DNA of 64,000 nucleotides, taken from assembly GCF_009724245.1 (NCBI RefSeq), contig NZ_WNNK01000029.1, positions 1-64,000 on the forward strand, read 5' to 3'. The notes beneath the pieces are model-generated. The model saw only the letters and a list, made by a program, of their open reading frames with translations, searched no databases and had not been told where the DNA came from. Each line of letters starts with the position of its first letter. The first letter of the stretch is position 1. Shown here piece by piece: positions 8,813 to 17,532 of the stretch. A program made the translations under genes and the position numbers. The DNA comes from Pseudomonas spelaei (lineage in GTDB: Bacteria; Pseudomonadota; Gammaproteobacteria; Pseudomonadales; Pseudomonadaceae).

Positions 8813-10300
8813 ATGAGCGATATTCCACTGCTGCCTCAAGTCGAAGCTTTTCTCAGTCGAAACCATGGGTTGTTTATCGATGGCGGCTACGTCGAGAGCC
8901 ATTCGAGCCAGACCCTGGAAGTGATCAACCCCGCCACCGGCAAAATCATCGCTCAGGTCGCCGATGCTGATCCTGCCGATATTGATGCGGCGGTGGCGTC
9001 AGCCAATCGCGGTTTCAAACAATGGTCCCAGGCCGCACCGGCACTGCGCGGCAATGTGCTGCTGAAACTGGCGGACCTGCTGGAGCAGAACCGCGAAGAA
9101 CTGGCGCAGATCGAGACCTGCCAGTCGGGCAAGATCATCCAGATTGCCCGCGCCTTTGAAGTCGACCAGGCCGCACACTTCCTGCGCTATTACGCGGGCT
9201 GGGCGACCAAGATCAGCGGCCAGACCATCACCCCGTCACTGCCCTCGTTTGCCGGCGAACGCTACACCGCGTTCACCCTGCGCGAACCCGTCGGCGTGGT
9301 GGTAGGCATCGTGCCGTGGAACTTCTCCACCATGATCGCCATCTGGAAACTCGCCTCGGCGTTGGTGACCGGTTGCAGCATCATCATCAAGCCCAGCGAG
9401 TTCACCCCGCTGACCATCCTGCGCATCGCCGAACTGGCCATCGAGGCCGGGCTGCCGGCGGGTGTGCTGAACGTCCTGACCGGCGGCGGCCACGTGGGCA
9501 AAGGCCTGATCGAGCATCCAGGCACCCACAAGGTATCGTTCACCGGCTCGGTACCGACAGGCATCGCCGTGGGCCGCAGTGCCATGGGCGCCGGACTGAC
9601 CCGCGCGACCCTGGAACTGGGGGGCAAGAATGCGGCGGGCTTCCTGCGGGACATGGACCTGGACAAGGCCGTCAACGGCATCATCGAAGCCGGCTTCCTG
9701 CACTCCGGGCAAATCTGTGCGGCGGCCGAACGCTTCTTTTTCCATCGCTCGCAGATCGAGCAAGTCATGGACAAACTGGCCCAGCGCTTGAGCAAATTGA
9801 ACATCGGCTCGCCCCTGGACGAGCGCACCGAGTTCGGCCCGGTGACCAACCGTCAGCACCAGTTGAAACTTGAAGGTTTCTTCGACACCGCCCGCGCCGA
9901 AAACAATACGATCATCCACGGCGGCCAACGGATGGACCGGCCCGGCTGCTATGTCGAACCCACGGTAATCCTCGCCAAGACCGTCAACGACACCCTGCTC
10001 AACGAAGAAACCTTCGGCCCCATCGCCACCTTCTTCCCCTACGACAGCGAAGACGAATTGCTGGGCCTGATGAACAACACGCCCTACGGCTTGAGCGCCA
10101 GCCTGTGGACCAATGACCTGGGCAAGGCCCTGCGTATGATCCCGGCGATCAATGCCGGCACGGTGTGGGTGAACATGCACACTATGCTCGACCCGGCGGT
10201 ACCGTTTGGTGGCAATAAATCCTCGGGGGTGGGCCGGGAGTTTGGTGGGGCGTTTATTGAGGACTACACCGAGTTGAAGTCGGTGATGATTCGTTACTGA
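8813..10300 (+). CDS. Aldehyde dehydrogenase, phenylacetaldehyde dehydrogenase (FeaB)-like
   Basis: A 495-residue NAD(P)-dependent aldehyde dehydrogenase, full length. Motifs in order: VVVGIVPWNFSTMIAIWKLA (cofactor pocket), IIIKPSEFTPLT, FTGSVPTG, LELGGKNAA (general base Glu), and GFLHSGQICAA with the catalytic Cys. Across its length it resembles E. coli FeaB, including the N-terminal HGLFIDGGY and the C-terminal NAGTVWVNMHTMLDPAVPFGG. It oxidises an aldehyde, probably phenylacetaldehyde, 4-hydroxyphenylacetaldehyde or indoleacetaldehyde, to the acid. The FeaR-like regulator at 1821 and the monooxygenase at 7196 suggest the acid is then hydroxylated. The exact substrate is inference. Confidence 0.85.
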   Translation: MSDIPLLPQVEAFLSRNHGLFIDGGYVESHSSQTLEVINPATGKIIAQVADADPADIDAAVASANRGFKQWSQAAPALRGNVLLKLADLLEQNREELAQIETCQSGKIIQIARAFEVDQAAHFLRYYAGWATKISGQTITPSLPSFAGERYTAFTLREPVGVVVGIVPWNFSTMIAIWKLASALVTGCSIIIKPSEFTPLTILRIAELAIEAGLPAGVLNVLTGGGHVGKGLIEHPGTHKVSFTGSVPTGIAVGRSAMGAGLTRATLELGGKNAAGFLRDMDLDKAVNGIIEAGFLHSGQICAAAERFFFHRSQIEQVMDKLAQRLSKLNIGSPLDERTEFGPVTNRQHQLKLEGFFDTARAENNTIIHGGQRMDRPGCYVEPTVILAKTVNDTLLNEETFGPIATFFPYDSEDELLGLMNNTPYGLSASLWTNDLGKALRMIPAINAGTVWVNMHTMLDPAVPFGGNKSSGVGREFGGAFIEDYTELKSVMIRY

Positions 10301-10342
10301 AGACCAATCCTTTCAAGGCCTTTGACGGCCGCCCACTCTTAC

Positions 10343-11137
10343 TTAAGACCGATCTTCAAGCCGGTAACGCAAGAAACGATGCCCGGCAGAAAACAGCCGA
10401 CGGTAGGTAAGCAACACCGCACCTACCGTCCCCAACGCCGACGACGCGGCGATCAGGAACATGATCACGATCTGGTAACGCACCGCGTCCACCGGACTTT
10501 CTCCCGCCAGGACCTGGCCGGTCATCATGCCCGGCAAGCTGACAATACCCACCACGGCCATCTGGTTCAGGGTCGGGATCATCCCCGCACGCACAGCCTG
10601 GCGGATCGCATCCTGCGCCGCCTCCCAGCGTGAGCCACCCAGGGCCAGGATCATCTCGATATTGTTACGCCCCGACGTCAATTCCTGGGTCATGCGCTCG
10701 ATACCCAGGGAGACGCCCGTCAGCGTGTTGCCAAGGATCATCCCGAGAATGGGGATCGCATACTGCGGCTCATACCAGGGATGGATACGGATAATCGCGA
10801 ACAAGCCCACGGCCGTAACCAGCCAGGAGCTGCCCCACACCGAGACAATGCTGTCGACGCGCTGCCCCGCATACGTACGCTTGCCGCGCCCGGCAGCCGA
10901 GATGCCGGCGATCAAGGTCATCAGACACATCAGCGGCAGCACCACATACCAGTAGGCGAACTCGAACACCCACCCCAGCAGGTAACCAATCGCCAGCAGT
11001 TGCACCACGGTGCGGATGGCGGCCCAGATCAACTGGCGTTCCAGGCCCAGCCGCAGCAGCAGCGACAGCGCACCGTTGATCAGTATCAGCGAGGCGGCGA
11101 TGCCCATGTCCAGGGCAGACAGGTTTTGATAGTTCAT
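10343..11137 (-). CDS. fetB: FetB-like ABC exporter permease
   Basis: A 264-residue inner-membrane protein with about six or seven helices, of the UPF0014/FetB family. Hallmarks are IRTVVQLLAIGYLLGW near the start, PILGMILGNTLTGVSLG in the middle, and VGIVSLPGMMTGQVLAG further on. E. coli FetAB is reported to export iron and help resist oxidative stress; the same role here is by family. The ATG at 11137 overlaps the stop of the ATPase gene (ATGA), showing translational coupling. Confidence 0.85.
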   Translation of the reverse strand: MNYQNLSALDMGIAASLILINGALSLLLRLGLERQLIWAAIRTVVQLLAIGYLLGWVFEFAYWYVVLPLMCLMTLIAGISAAGRGKRTYAGQRVDSIVSVWGSSWLVTAVGLFAIIRIHPWYEPQYAIPILGMILGNTLTGVSLGIERMTQELTSGRNNIEMILALGGSRWEAAQDAIRQAVRAGMIPTLNQMAVVGIVSLPGMMTGQVLAGESPVDAVRYQIVIMFLIAASSALGTVGAVLLTYRRLFSAGHRFLRYRLEDRS

Positions 11138-11823
11138 GGCTGGGCGGCTCCGCTCAGCACACCCGCGTCCATGTGCAGCCAAGTGCTGCTCATGCGCCGG
11201 GCCTGCTCATGGTCGTGGGACACCCAGATATAGGCATGGGCCGAGCCGTTGCCGAACCAGGCGTTGATCAAGGCCTCGACGTCGCAGGAGGATGCGGGGT
11301 CGAGGGCTGCGGTAGGCTCGTCCAATAGCAGTACATCCGGGTCCAGTTGGAGGGTGCGGATCAGCGAGGCAATCTGTGACTCACCTCCCGACAAGTCAGC
11401 CGCGCTTTTTGACAAAAAGTCCGGCGTTTTTCCCGCATGGGCCAGCAACGTCTTTACTGCGTCCAGATCAAATTTCAAATGCTGCAAGGTCTTGAGGGTG
11501 TAGGGAAAACGCAGGTTGTCTTCCACCGTGCCCTCGAGCAACGCCGGCCGCTGCGAGAGGTAGCAGATACGGCTGCGGTACTTAGGTATTTGCACGTTGG
11601 GAACAGGCTGGTTATGCCAGAGGATTTCGCCCGAGGTCGGTGCGTCCAGCAAGGCGAGCGCCCTGAGGAACACACTTTTGCCGGAGCCGGACGCGCCGGT
11701 AATCGAAATACGGTCTGCGCTACGCAACGTGAAATCAGTGGCCTGCAGCAGTTGAGCCTGGCGACGCTCATCCATGCGGGTGAGTGCCTTGGTTTCAATC
11801 AATGGGTAATCAGTGCCCGTCAT
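11134..11823 (-). CDS. fetA: FetA-like ABC exporter ATPase
   Basis: A 229-residue ABC ATPase. It shows Walker A (GASGSGKS), a Q-loop region (CYLSQRPALLEG), the ABC signature (LSGGE), Walker B (VLLLDEPTAALD) and the switch histidine (WVSHDHEQ). It partners with the FetB-like permease encoded immediately downstream with a 4-base overlap. The start MTGTDYPL at 11823 gives the usual family length; the longer frame adds unlikely sequence. Probable role: energising export of iron (by similarity to E. coli YbbL/FetA). Confidence 0.85.
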   Translation of the reverse strand: MTGTDYPLIETKALTRMDERRQAQLLQATDFTLRSADRISITGASGSGKSVFLRALALLDAPTSGEILWHNQPVPNVQIPKYRSRICYLSQRPALLEGTVEDNLRFPYTLKTLQHLKFDLDAVKTLLAHAGKTPDFLSKSAADLSGGESQIASLIRTLQLDPDVLLLDEPTAALDPASSCDVEALINAWFGNGSAHAYIWVSHDHEQARRMSSTWLHMDAGVLSGAAQP

Positions 11824-11996
11824 GGACGCGGTCCTCTGGAACGGCTTGCAATCAAATACGCGACTGCCTATATTCCCCCGCAAGGCGCCATCTACGCCAC
11901 CATCCGCGGAAAGGGCTGCGCCCAAGACCTTGAGTAAACATCACATTACTACGACTCCCAACCTTAAAGCGGACAAGGTTTGTGCAAGGAGATCGT

Positions 11997-13232
11997 ATGT
12001 CGCAACATCCCACGTCATCGTCCCATAACGGCCGCATCAACCTTGAGCAGCAACGTAAACGCGCCAAGGAACTTTTGCTGTGCATGAAAAATGGCACGGC
12101 CGCCGATCAGCGTTCCCTTATTCCCACCGGTACCCCGACCTTGTCCGGCGCCCAATGGCTGATCGCCAGGCAGTTGGGCTTCAGTAGCTGGCCAAAACTC
12201 AAGGCCCATGTGGATGCAATCGACTTCGCGTCTCGCCATCCTGGTTTCGAGGCCAGTGATGAAGCCCGGACCACCCACTGGCGATGCGGCAACGATATTG
12301 CCCACACCCTGCAACTGGCCGGTTTCAAAGGGCGCTTTCAGATGCTGGCCGACCCGTTATGCATGGGGCCCGTCCAGTCATTGCCTGCCGAGCAATACCA
12401 GGCCATTCGAAGCCGCTACATCAGCCAGGCTTTTACAATGGACCTCACGCAAGTGGCCCGTCGGCATGAGGATGAATACAACAACCTCGAGCAGTTGAGC
12501 AGCGCCGAACACAGCGTACTGTGGTGCGAAGCGGACGCTTATGATCAGTTGTTCCTGATCCGCGCGCTGACCGGTCTTGAACACCTGCCCCGCAAGCTCG
12601 AACTGATAGAAATCGACCGTATACCCGGTGTGCAGCGCTTCATCGGCATTGGCCAACTGGCGCCCGAAGTATTGGCCTGGTTATGGCCCCAGCGTCGAGG
12701 GGTTGACGAGCCCATGCTGCGGTTGGCACGCCGGGCATGGTTGGCCTATTGCGATAGCTCGCCGGTCAATCTGGCGCAGATCGCCCAGGGCACCTACACG
12801 TCGTTGCCATTCCTGGCCCCGGCGCTCCGGCGGCAGTTGCAGGAGCTGCCGGGGGCCCAGGACGGCTTGTCACTGACCGAGCGCCTGGCGTTGCACTACA
12901 TCGCCGAGGCTGGCCCGGTGGCATTCGCCAGGGTGTTCGCCGAGCTGATGGCCAAGCGCGAACCGCTGCCTTACTTGGGGGATTTGATGTTTCACGCGCT
13001 GATGCGGCCGCTGATCGATGGCGCGACGCCGTTGTTGACGGAGTCAGACCCTCATCTGGGATGGCCTGGACGGTTGCTGGCGTTGACTGCGCTAGGCCAG
13101 CAAGTCCTCGACGGAACCGCTTATTGGCCGGATCACGCAACACATGAACGGTGGGTGGGTGGTGTGTGCATCCAGCCCGGGCAACCTCACTGGGCGATTG
13201 ACGGTGACTCCAACCCGGTGTGGCGTGACTGA
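11997..13232 (+). CDS. DUF1835-like cytosolic protein
   Basis: A 411-residue soluble protein. After a ~70-residue N-terminal part (LARQLGFSSW-like segment, seen in some ankyrin-type stress proteins), residues from about 90 read as a DUF1835 domain: CGNDIAHTLQLAGFKGRFQM then DPLCMGPV. The C-terminal half is helical and matches the usual partner region. GGAG lies five bases before the ATG at 11997, so the GTG fifteen bases earlier is not used. DUF1835 proteins have no firm function. It stands alone, divergent from fetAB. Confidence 0.65.
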   Translation: MSQHPTSSSHNGRINLEQQRKRAKELLLCMKNGTAADQRSLIPTGTPTLSGAQWLIARQLGFSSWPKLKAHVDAIDFASRHPGFEASDEARTTHWRCGNDIAHTLQLAGFKGRFQMLADPLCMGPVQSLPAEQYQAIRSRYISQAFTMDLTQVARRHEDEYNNLEQLSSAEHSVLWCEADAYDQLFLIRALTGLEHLPRKLELIEIDRIPGVQRFIGIGQLAPEVLAWLWPQRRGVDEPMLRLARRAWLAYCDSSPVNLAQIAQGTYTSLPFLAPALRRQLQELPGAQDGLSLTERLALHYIAEAGPVAFARVFAELMAKREPLPYLGDLMFHALMRPLIDGATPLLTESDPHLGWPGRLLALTALGQQVLDGTAYWPDHATHERWVGGVCIQPGQPHWAIDGDSNPVWRD

Positions 13233-13303
13233 CCGCTTCTGAAGACCCGTCCAAAAAACCGGCCACTCAAATAAACACTCGACTCAAGACAATGAAGATC
13301 AAT

Positions 13304-13413
13304 TGTGGGAGCTGTCGAGCCCCGGCGAGGCTGCGATAGCGGTGGGTCAGCCTGCATCAATGTTTGATGTGCCGACGCCATCGCAGCCTCGCCGGGGCTC
13401 GACAGCTCCCACA
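13304..13413. repeat. REP doublet (REPIN), type B, copy 1
   Basis: The arms TGTGGGAGCTGTCGAGC and GCTCGACAGCTCCCACA are perfect inverted repeats that continue inward through CCCGGCGAGGCTGCGAT. The loop includes GGTGGGTCAG and CATCAATGTTTG. Copy 2 at 19855 has the same orientation and loop. It sits in the 253-bp gap downstream of flcA and the DUF1835 gene, which otherwise holds nothing I can identify. Confidence 0.9.
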
Positions 13414-13485
13414 AGGGTTTCATTTCACCCGTTGGTCAGACGTACTGCTACCCGACATCGCAAGCGATGCCGGGCAACGCCGGGC

Positions 13486-14559
13486 TCAGGGTTTGAGTTC
13501 GAACAACGCAGGCATCGGCGGCCATTCGGAAGGCACCTTGCGGAAATGGCTGAAGCCTGCAACTTCAGCCATTTGCCGTGCACGGTTCTCGCCCATAAAG
13601 GCTCCAAGCCCCGCACCGCCGTGGGACAGCGAACACGTCATGCAATAGAGGGTGCTCTGCGGGTACATCACCCGACCGAACAGGTTCATGTTCTCGTGCA
13701 GGTCCTCGGAGAGGTTGAGCTCCACCATGAGGTAGGTGCCGTTGTCGGCGGTCGAGGCGCGCAAGTCCTTCATCATTTGCTGCGGATCGGTCGCATCGTG
13801 GATCACCACGAAGGTGGTCACGAAGTCGAACTTCTTGCCCACGAGCGCATCGGAATCGCTGACCTCGAACTGCACCCGGTCACCGACCCCGGCAGCCTCG
13901 GCGTTTGCCCGCGCTCGTTCGATGGAAGGCAGGTGGAAATCGCTGCCATACACACGGGCCTCAGGGTAGGCCAGGGCCATGGTGATCGCGGCCAGGCCGC
14001 TGCCGCAGCCAAAATCAATCACGCTGCCCCCGGCCCTGAGTTTTTCCTCGACGCCATCCAGCGACGGGATCCAGTGCTGGACAAGAAAGTGCTTGTACCA
14101 GGGCATGGTCATGCGCTCCATGCCCTCCCAGGTCTCAAGCGGGAACGCCTCTTCGGGGCAGCCGCCGCCGTTGCGGAAAGCCTCGATCACCCTGGGGGCC
14201 ATGCTCACGAACGGCACGCTCAACTGGATGATCCCACCGGCAAAATACGGTGAGTCCTCGTCCGCGAGTACGGGGACAAATTCAGGCGGCATCCGATAAC
14301 GCTTGGTTTCCTGATCGTAGGTCACGTAATTGCCGGTCACCATGCTGCCTAGCCATTCGCGCAGGTAACGCGCATTGAGGCTGGTCTGCTGCGCCAGTTC
14401 CTCAAGGGTAACCCACTCGCAGTGGGCAAGCGCTTTGAACAAACCCACTTGGTCGCCGATGTAGAGCATCGCGCCCCGCAGCGTGTTGCCGTAATCCTCC
14501 ATGATCCGTGCAGAAAATTGCTTGACCTTCGTCGTATCCATCTCGATAGCCTTCGACAT
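13486..14559 (-). CDS. flcA: SAM-dependent methyltransferase, FlcA-like (fluopsin C)
   Basis: A 357-residue class I methyltransferase. The N-terminal ~160 residues are a helical dimerisation-type region (MLYIGDQVGLFKAL, LREWLGSMVTGNYV), followed by the SAM-binding fold with SVIDFGCGSGLAA, then YGSDFHLPSIERA and VVIHDATDPQQM. It is the last gene of the flcE-flcD-flcC-flcB-flcA order. In P. aeruginosa the pathway has one methyltransferase, expected to add the N-methyl group of the thiohydroxamate. GGAG lies ten bases before the ATG at 14559, so the earlier ATGs are not preferred. Assignment rests on the cluster as a whole; the family alone would not identify it. Confidence 0.8.
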   Translation of the reverse strand: MSKAIEMDTTKVKQFSARIMEDYGNTLRGAMLYIGDQVGLFKALAHCEWVTLEELAQQTSLNARYLREWLGSMVTGNYVTYDQETKRYRMPPEFVPVLADEDSPYFAGGIIQLSVPFVSMAPRVIEAFRNGGGCPEEAFPLETWEGMERMTMPWYKHFLVQHWIPSLDGVEEKLRAGGSVIDFGCGSGLAAITMALAYPEARVYGSDFHLPSIERARANAEAAGVGDRVQFEVSDSDALVGKKFDFVTTFVVIHDATDPQQMMKDLRASTADNGTYLMVELNLSEDLHENMNLFGRVMYPQSTLYCMTCSLSHGGAGLGAFMGENRARQMAEVAGFSHFRKVPSEWPPMPALFELKP

Positions 14560-14609
14560 TTGCTTCTCCATTATTATTTTCAGTACGGCCGCCTGTAGCG
14601 GCTGATCGT

Positions 14610-16067
14610 TCATTTATGACGGCTGTTTACCCTGGCCAACACGTTGTCGACGATCTGTTCAGACATGCCAAGGTGGGTCCTGGGTTCGAACAGCCGAGCC
14701 AGTGCGCCCTCCTCCATGGCAGCGATGACCCGTGGATCGGATTCGATCGCCGTGCGGATCGACACCCGGTCTCGTTGGCATGCCTGGGAGACCTCATAGA
14801 TAATTTTGTACGCGCTGCTCTTGCCGAGCTTTCTCGCCATTTCGAACACCACGGCCTCGGTGCAGATGGCATCGCCAAAGGCGTGTGCGTTGCACTCCAT
14901 CCGCTTGTCGTTGACCGTGAGCCCGCTGATCGTCTCCGTCACCAGCGAGAGCGCCATCAGCGCGTAGTGGGAAACATCCGCCACCGCACACCACTCCAGG
15001 CGAGTCCCTCGGTAGTCCCGTTCGTGCTCCAGGATCATGGCGTCCAGTGCGAGCATCACCTGTGCCTTGGCGAGGCGCGCAAGCACTACCACCTGCTCGC
15101 AACCCTCAGGGTTACGCTTGTGGGGCATCGTGCTACTGCCGATCTGCTCTGCGGTCCAACCGACCTCCACCTCGCCGATTTCCCAGCGGTTCAAGGTACG
15201 GATCTCATCCGCCACGCGGGCCAGGGACGCAGTCACCATTGCCAGGGTGCTCACAAACTCGGCAACCCGATCGCGGGCGACGTGCCAGCCCGCCAGAGGC
15301 GCCTGCAGAGACAGCCGGCGTGCGAAGCCATCCAGCAGGTTCATGGCTTCAGGGCCAAAGGCGGCCATCGTGCCAACGCCACCAAACAACTGCACCACCA
15401 ACACCCGCTTACGCGCCTCGCCGAGGCGTTCGCGGTGGCGCAACAACTCATCGATCCACCCGGCCACCTTCAACGCAAACGTCGTGGGCAACGCCGGAAT
15501 CGAATGGGTCCGGGCGACCATCAGCGAGTTGCGGTGCGCGTTCGACAGCGCAGTAAGTTTCTGCAGCAGGATATCGAGCGAATGATCCATCGCGTCCAGC
15601 ACGTCACGCATCTCAAGCGACTGGGCCGTATCCTGAATGTCCTGCGTGGTGGCACCGTAATGAACGTACTCGCGAGCGCTCGCACTGCAGTTTTTCTGCA
15701 ACGCACTCAGGAGTGGCATCAACGAATGCCCGGTCGTCGCCACTCCGGCGGCAATCTGCTCCTGGTTCATGCCCGAGAGCTTCGCGGCACGCTCAATCTC
15801 AAGCGCGGCCTGCCGTGGAATGATATTGACGTCCGCTTGAGCCATCGCAAGCGCGGCTTCCACATCCAGCCAGCGCTGCAGACGACAGTGACTGCAGAAG
15901 ATCTTCCGGGAGATGGGGCCTGCATAGCCTCCACCGTGAATTTTCGAGTCCACAATGTGGCTGTGTTCGTGCAGGCAATCTTTTTCCTTGGCTCGAACGG
16001 CCTTGATTTTTACTGGACGTGCGGTGCGAGAAGAATGGGCTACAACTTCTAACGATTGCGATTCCAT
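14610..16067 (-). CDS. flcB: Aspartase/fumarase-superfamily lyase, FlcB-like
   Basis: A 485-residue lyase of the adenylosuccinate lyase type. It shows the superfamily motifs EYVHYGATTQDIQDT, MVARTHSIPALPTTF and the flexible catalytic loop GSSTMPHKRNPEG. In the fluopsin C pathway one such lyase joins cysteine to fumarate and another removes fumarate later; FlcB is, as I recall, the first. The start at 16067 follows GGAGGG at a good distance and gives about 37 residues before the point where the sister lyase begins (VDSKIHGGGY). That extra stretch is basic (AHSSRTARPVKIKAVRAKEK). The gene lies 61 bp after flcC and 50 bp before flcA, in one operon. Confidence 0.82.
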   Translation of the reverse strand: MESQSLEVVAHSSRTARPVKIKAVRAKEKDCLHEHSHIVDSKIHGGGYAGPISRKIFCSHCRLQRWLDVEAALAMAQADVNIIPRQAALEIERAAKLSGMNQEQIAAGVATTGHSLMPLLSALQKNCSASAREYVHYGATTQDIQDTAQSLEMRDVLDAMDHSLDILLQKLTALSNAHRNSLMVARTHSIPALPTTFALKVAGWIDELLRHRERLGEARKRVLVVQLFGGVGTMAAFGPEAMNLLDGFARRLSLQAPLAGWHVARDRVAEFVSTLAMVTASLARVADEIRTLNRWEIGEVEVGWTAEQIGSSTMPHKRNPEGCEQVVVLARLAKAQVMLALDAMILEHERDYRGTRLEWCAVADVSHYALMALSLVTETISGLTVNDKRMECNAHAFGDAICTEAVVFEMARKLGKSSAYKIIYEVSQACQRDRVSIRTAIESDPRVIAAMEEGALARLFEPRTHLGMSEQIVDNVLARVNSRHK

Positions 16068-16128
16068 CACATACCCTCCATCACAAGCTGAGACTGACTG
16101 GGATTTCTTTCCATGTTGACTGCCCATC

Positions 16129-17502
16129 TCAAAGGTCACCCTTTGAAGTGGGGTGTACGTTATTGCCGGCGACCCGATCGACCATGTCCGCCGCCAGCCC
16201 GACATAGGTGACGGGGTCGAGCAGATCCTCGAGCGCCTGTGGCGTGAAGCAACCACGCAGACGTTCTTCCTGGAGCAACGCGTCCCGAAACGAGAGCGCG
16301 TTTTGCCGGGCGTGCGCAGAGACTTCGTGTACAAGCTCATGCGCCGTCTGCTTGCCGAACCGGGCACTCAGCGCCAGCATCACCCGCTCCGATAGAATCA
16401 GGCCGCCCAGCAGGTCAAGGTTGCTGCGCATCCGCTCCTCCCGGATGTCCAGCCCGACCGTTAACACTTCCTCCATGCGGGTGAGCAGCGCGCCGGCGTA
16501 GATGAAGAGCTCCGGCAAGGCCGCCCACTCAATGCGCCAGGTCGTGCCGTCGCGTTCGTGCAACTGAAACGCCGCGTCGGTGAGCGCAACCATCTGTGCC
16601 CGGACCAGACGTGACAGCGCACTGATCAAATCGACCGTCGACGGGTTTTGCTTGTGGGGCATCGTGCTGCTGCCCACCTGGCCCGGCCGAACTCCCTCGC
16701 GAACCTCGTCGATTTCGGTGCGTTGCAAGTGGTAGATTTCATTGGCGACCCGCCCAAGCGTCAGCGAGGTTTGGACCAGCAGCCAGGCGGCCTCCAAAAT
16801 CCGATCCCGCGCGCAGTGCCAACTGGTTAACGGGGCGCCAAGCCCGAGACTGGCCAGCGTTCGCTGCTGGATCTCGAAGCCCTGTGCACCGAACGACGCC
16901 AGGGTGCCCACAGCGCCCGTCAGATTGCCCACCATCACCCGTGCATGTGCCTCGGCAAAGCGCTCCAGGTGCCGGTCCAGCTCATCGATCCAAACCGCGA
17001 CCTTGTAGCCGAACGTCGTAGGCAGCGCCTGCTGACCATGGGTTCGCGCCACCATCGGCGTGTGCTTGTAACGTTGGGCGAGCACCATCAGATGGTTGCG
17101 GATCGAATGCAGTCGGGTCAGGACCTGGTCCCACGCTTCTTTGATCTGCAGGATCAGCCCTGTGTCGAGAATGTCCTGGGTGGTCACGCCGTAGTGCACG
17201 TACTCACCCCATTCGCCCGAACAGGACCTGGCCAGCGCCCGAATGGCGGGAATCAGGATGTGCCCTGTTTCCCTGCTCTCCCGGCCCAACCCCTCAAGAT
17301 CGAACAGCTCCACCTTGGCCACACGCGCAATCTCGCGCGCGGCCTCGTGGGGAATGATGCCCATCTGGGCCTGGACCTGTGCGAGCGTCCGTTCGACATC
17401 CAGCCACTTCTGCACCTGATTGGAATCAGAGAAGATCGCTGCAAATTCGGGAGACGAGTAGGCGCCCCCGTAGATACGAGACTCTGTTATATGACTCGGC
17501 AT
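16129..17502 (-). CDS. flcC: Aspartase/fumarase-superfamily lyase, FlcC-like
   Basis: A 457-residue lyase with the same family motifs as its neighbour: EYVHYGVTTQDILDT, MVARTHGQQALPTTFG and GSSTMPHKQNPSTVD (catalytic Ser loop). It is a clear paralogue of FlcB in tandem. In the fluopsin C pathway the second lyase is thought to release the thiohydroxamate by eliminating fumarate. Which of the two catalyses addition and which elimination cannot be read from the sequence. It begins 30 bp after flcD. Confidence 0.82.
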   Translation of the reverse strand: MPSHITESRIYGGAYSSPEFAAIFSDSNQVQKWLDVERTLAQVQAQMGIIPHEAAREIARVAKVELFDLEGLGRESRETGHILIPAIRALARSCSGEWGEYVHYGVTTQDILDTGLILQIKEAWDQVLTRLHSIRNHLMVLAQRYKHTPMVARTHGQQALPTTFGYKVAVWIDELDRHLERFAEAHARVMVGNLTGAVGTLASFGAQGFEIQQRTLASLGLGAPLTSWHCARDRILEAAWLLVQTSLTLGRVANEIYHLQRTEIDEVREGVRPGQVGSSTMPHKQNPSTVDLISALSRLVRAQMVALTDAAFQLHERDGTTWRIEWAALPELFIYAGALLTRMEEVLTVGLDIREERMRSNLDLLGGLILSERVMLALSARFGKQTAHELVHEVSAHARQNALSFRDALLQEERLRGCFTPQALEDLLDPVTYVGLAADMVDRVAGNNVHPTSKGDL

Positions 17503-17532
17503 GGTCTATGGCTCGTGCAGTCCCAGGGAGTG

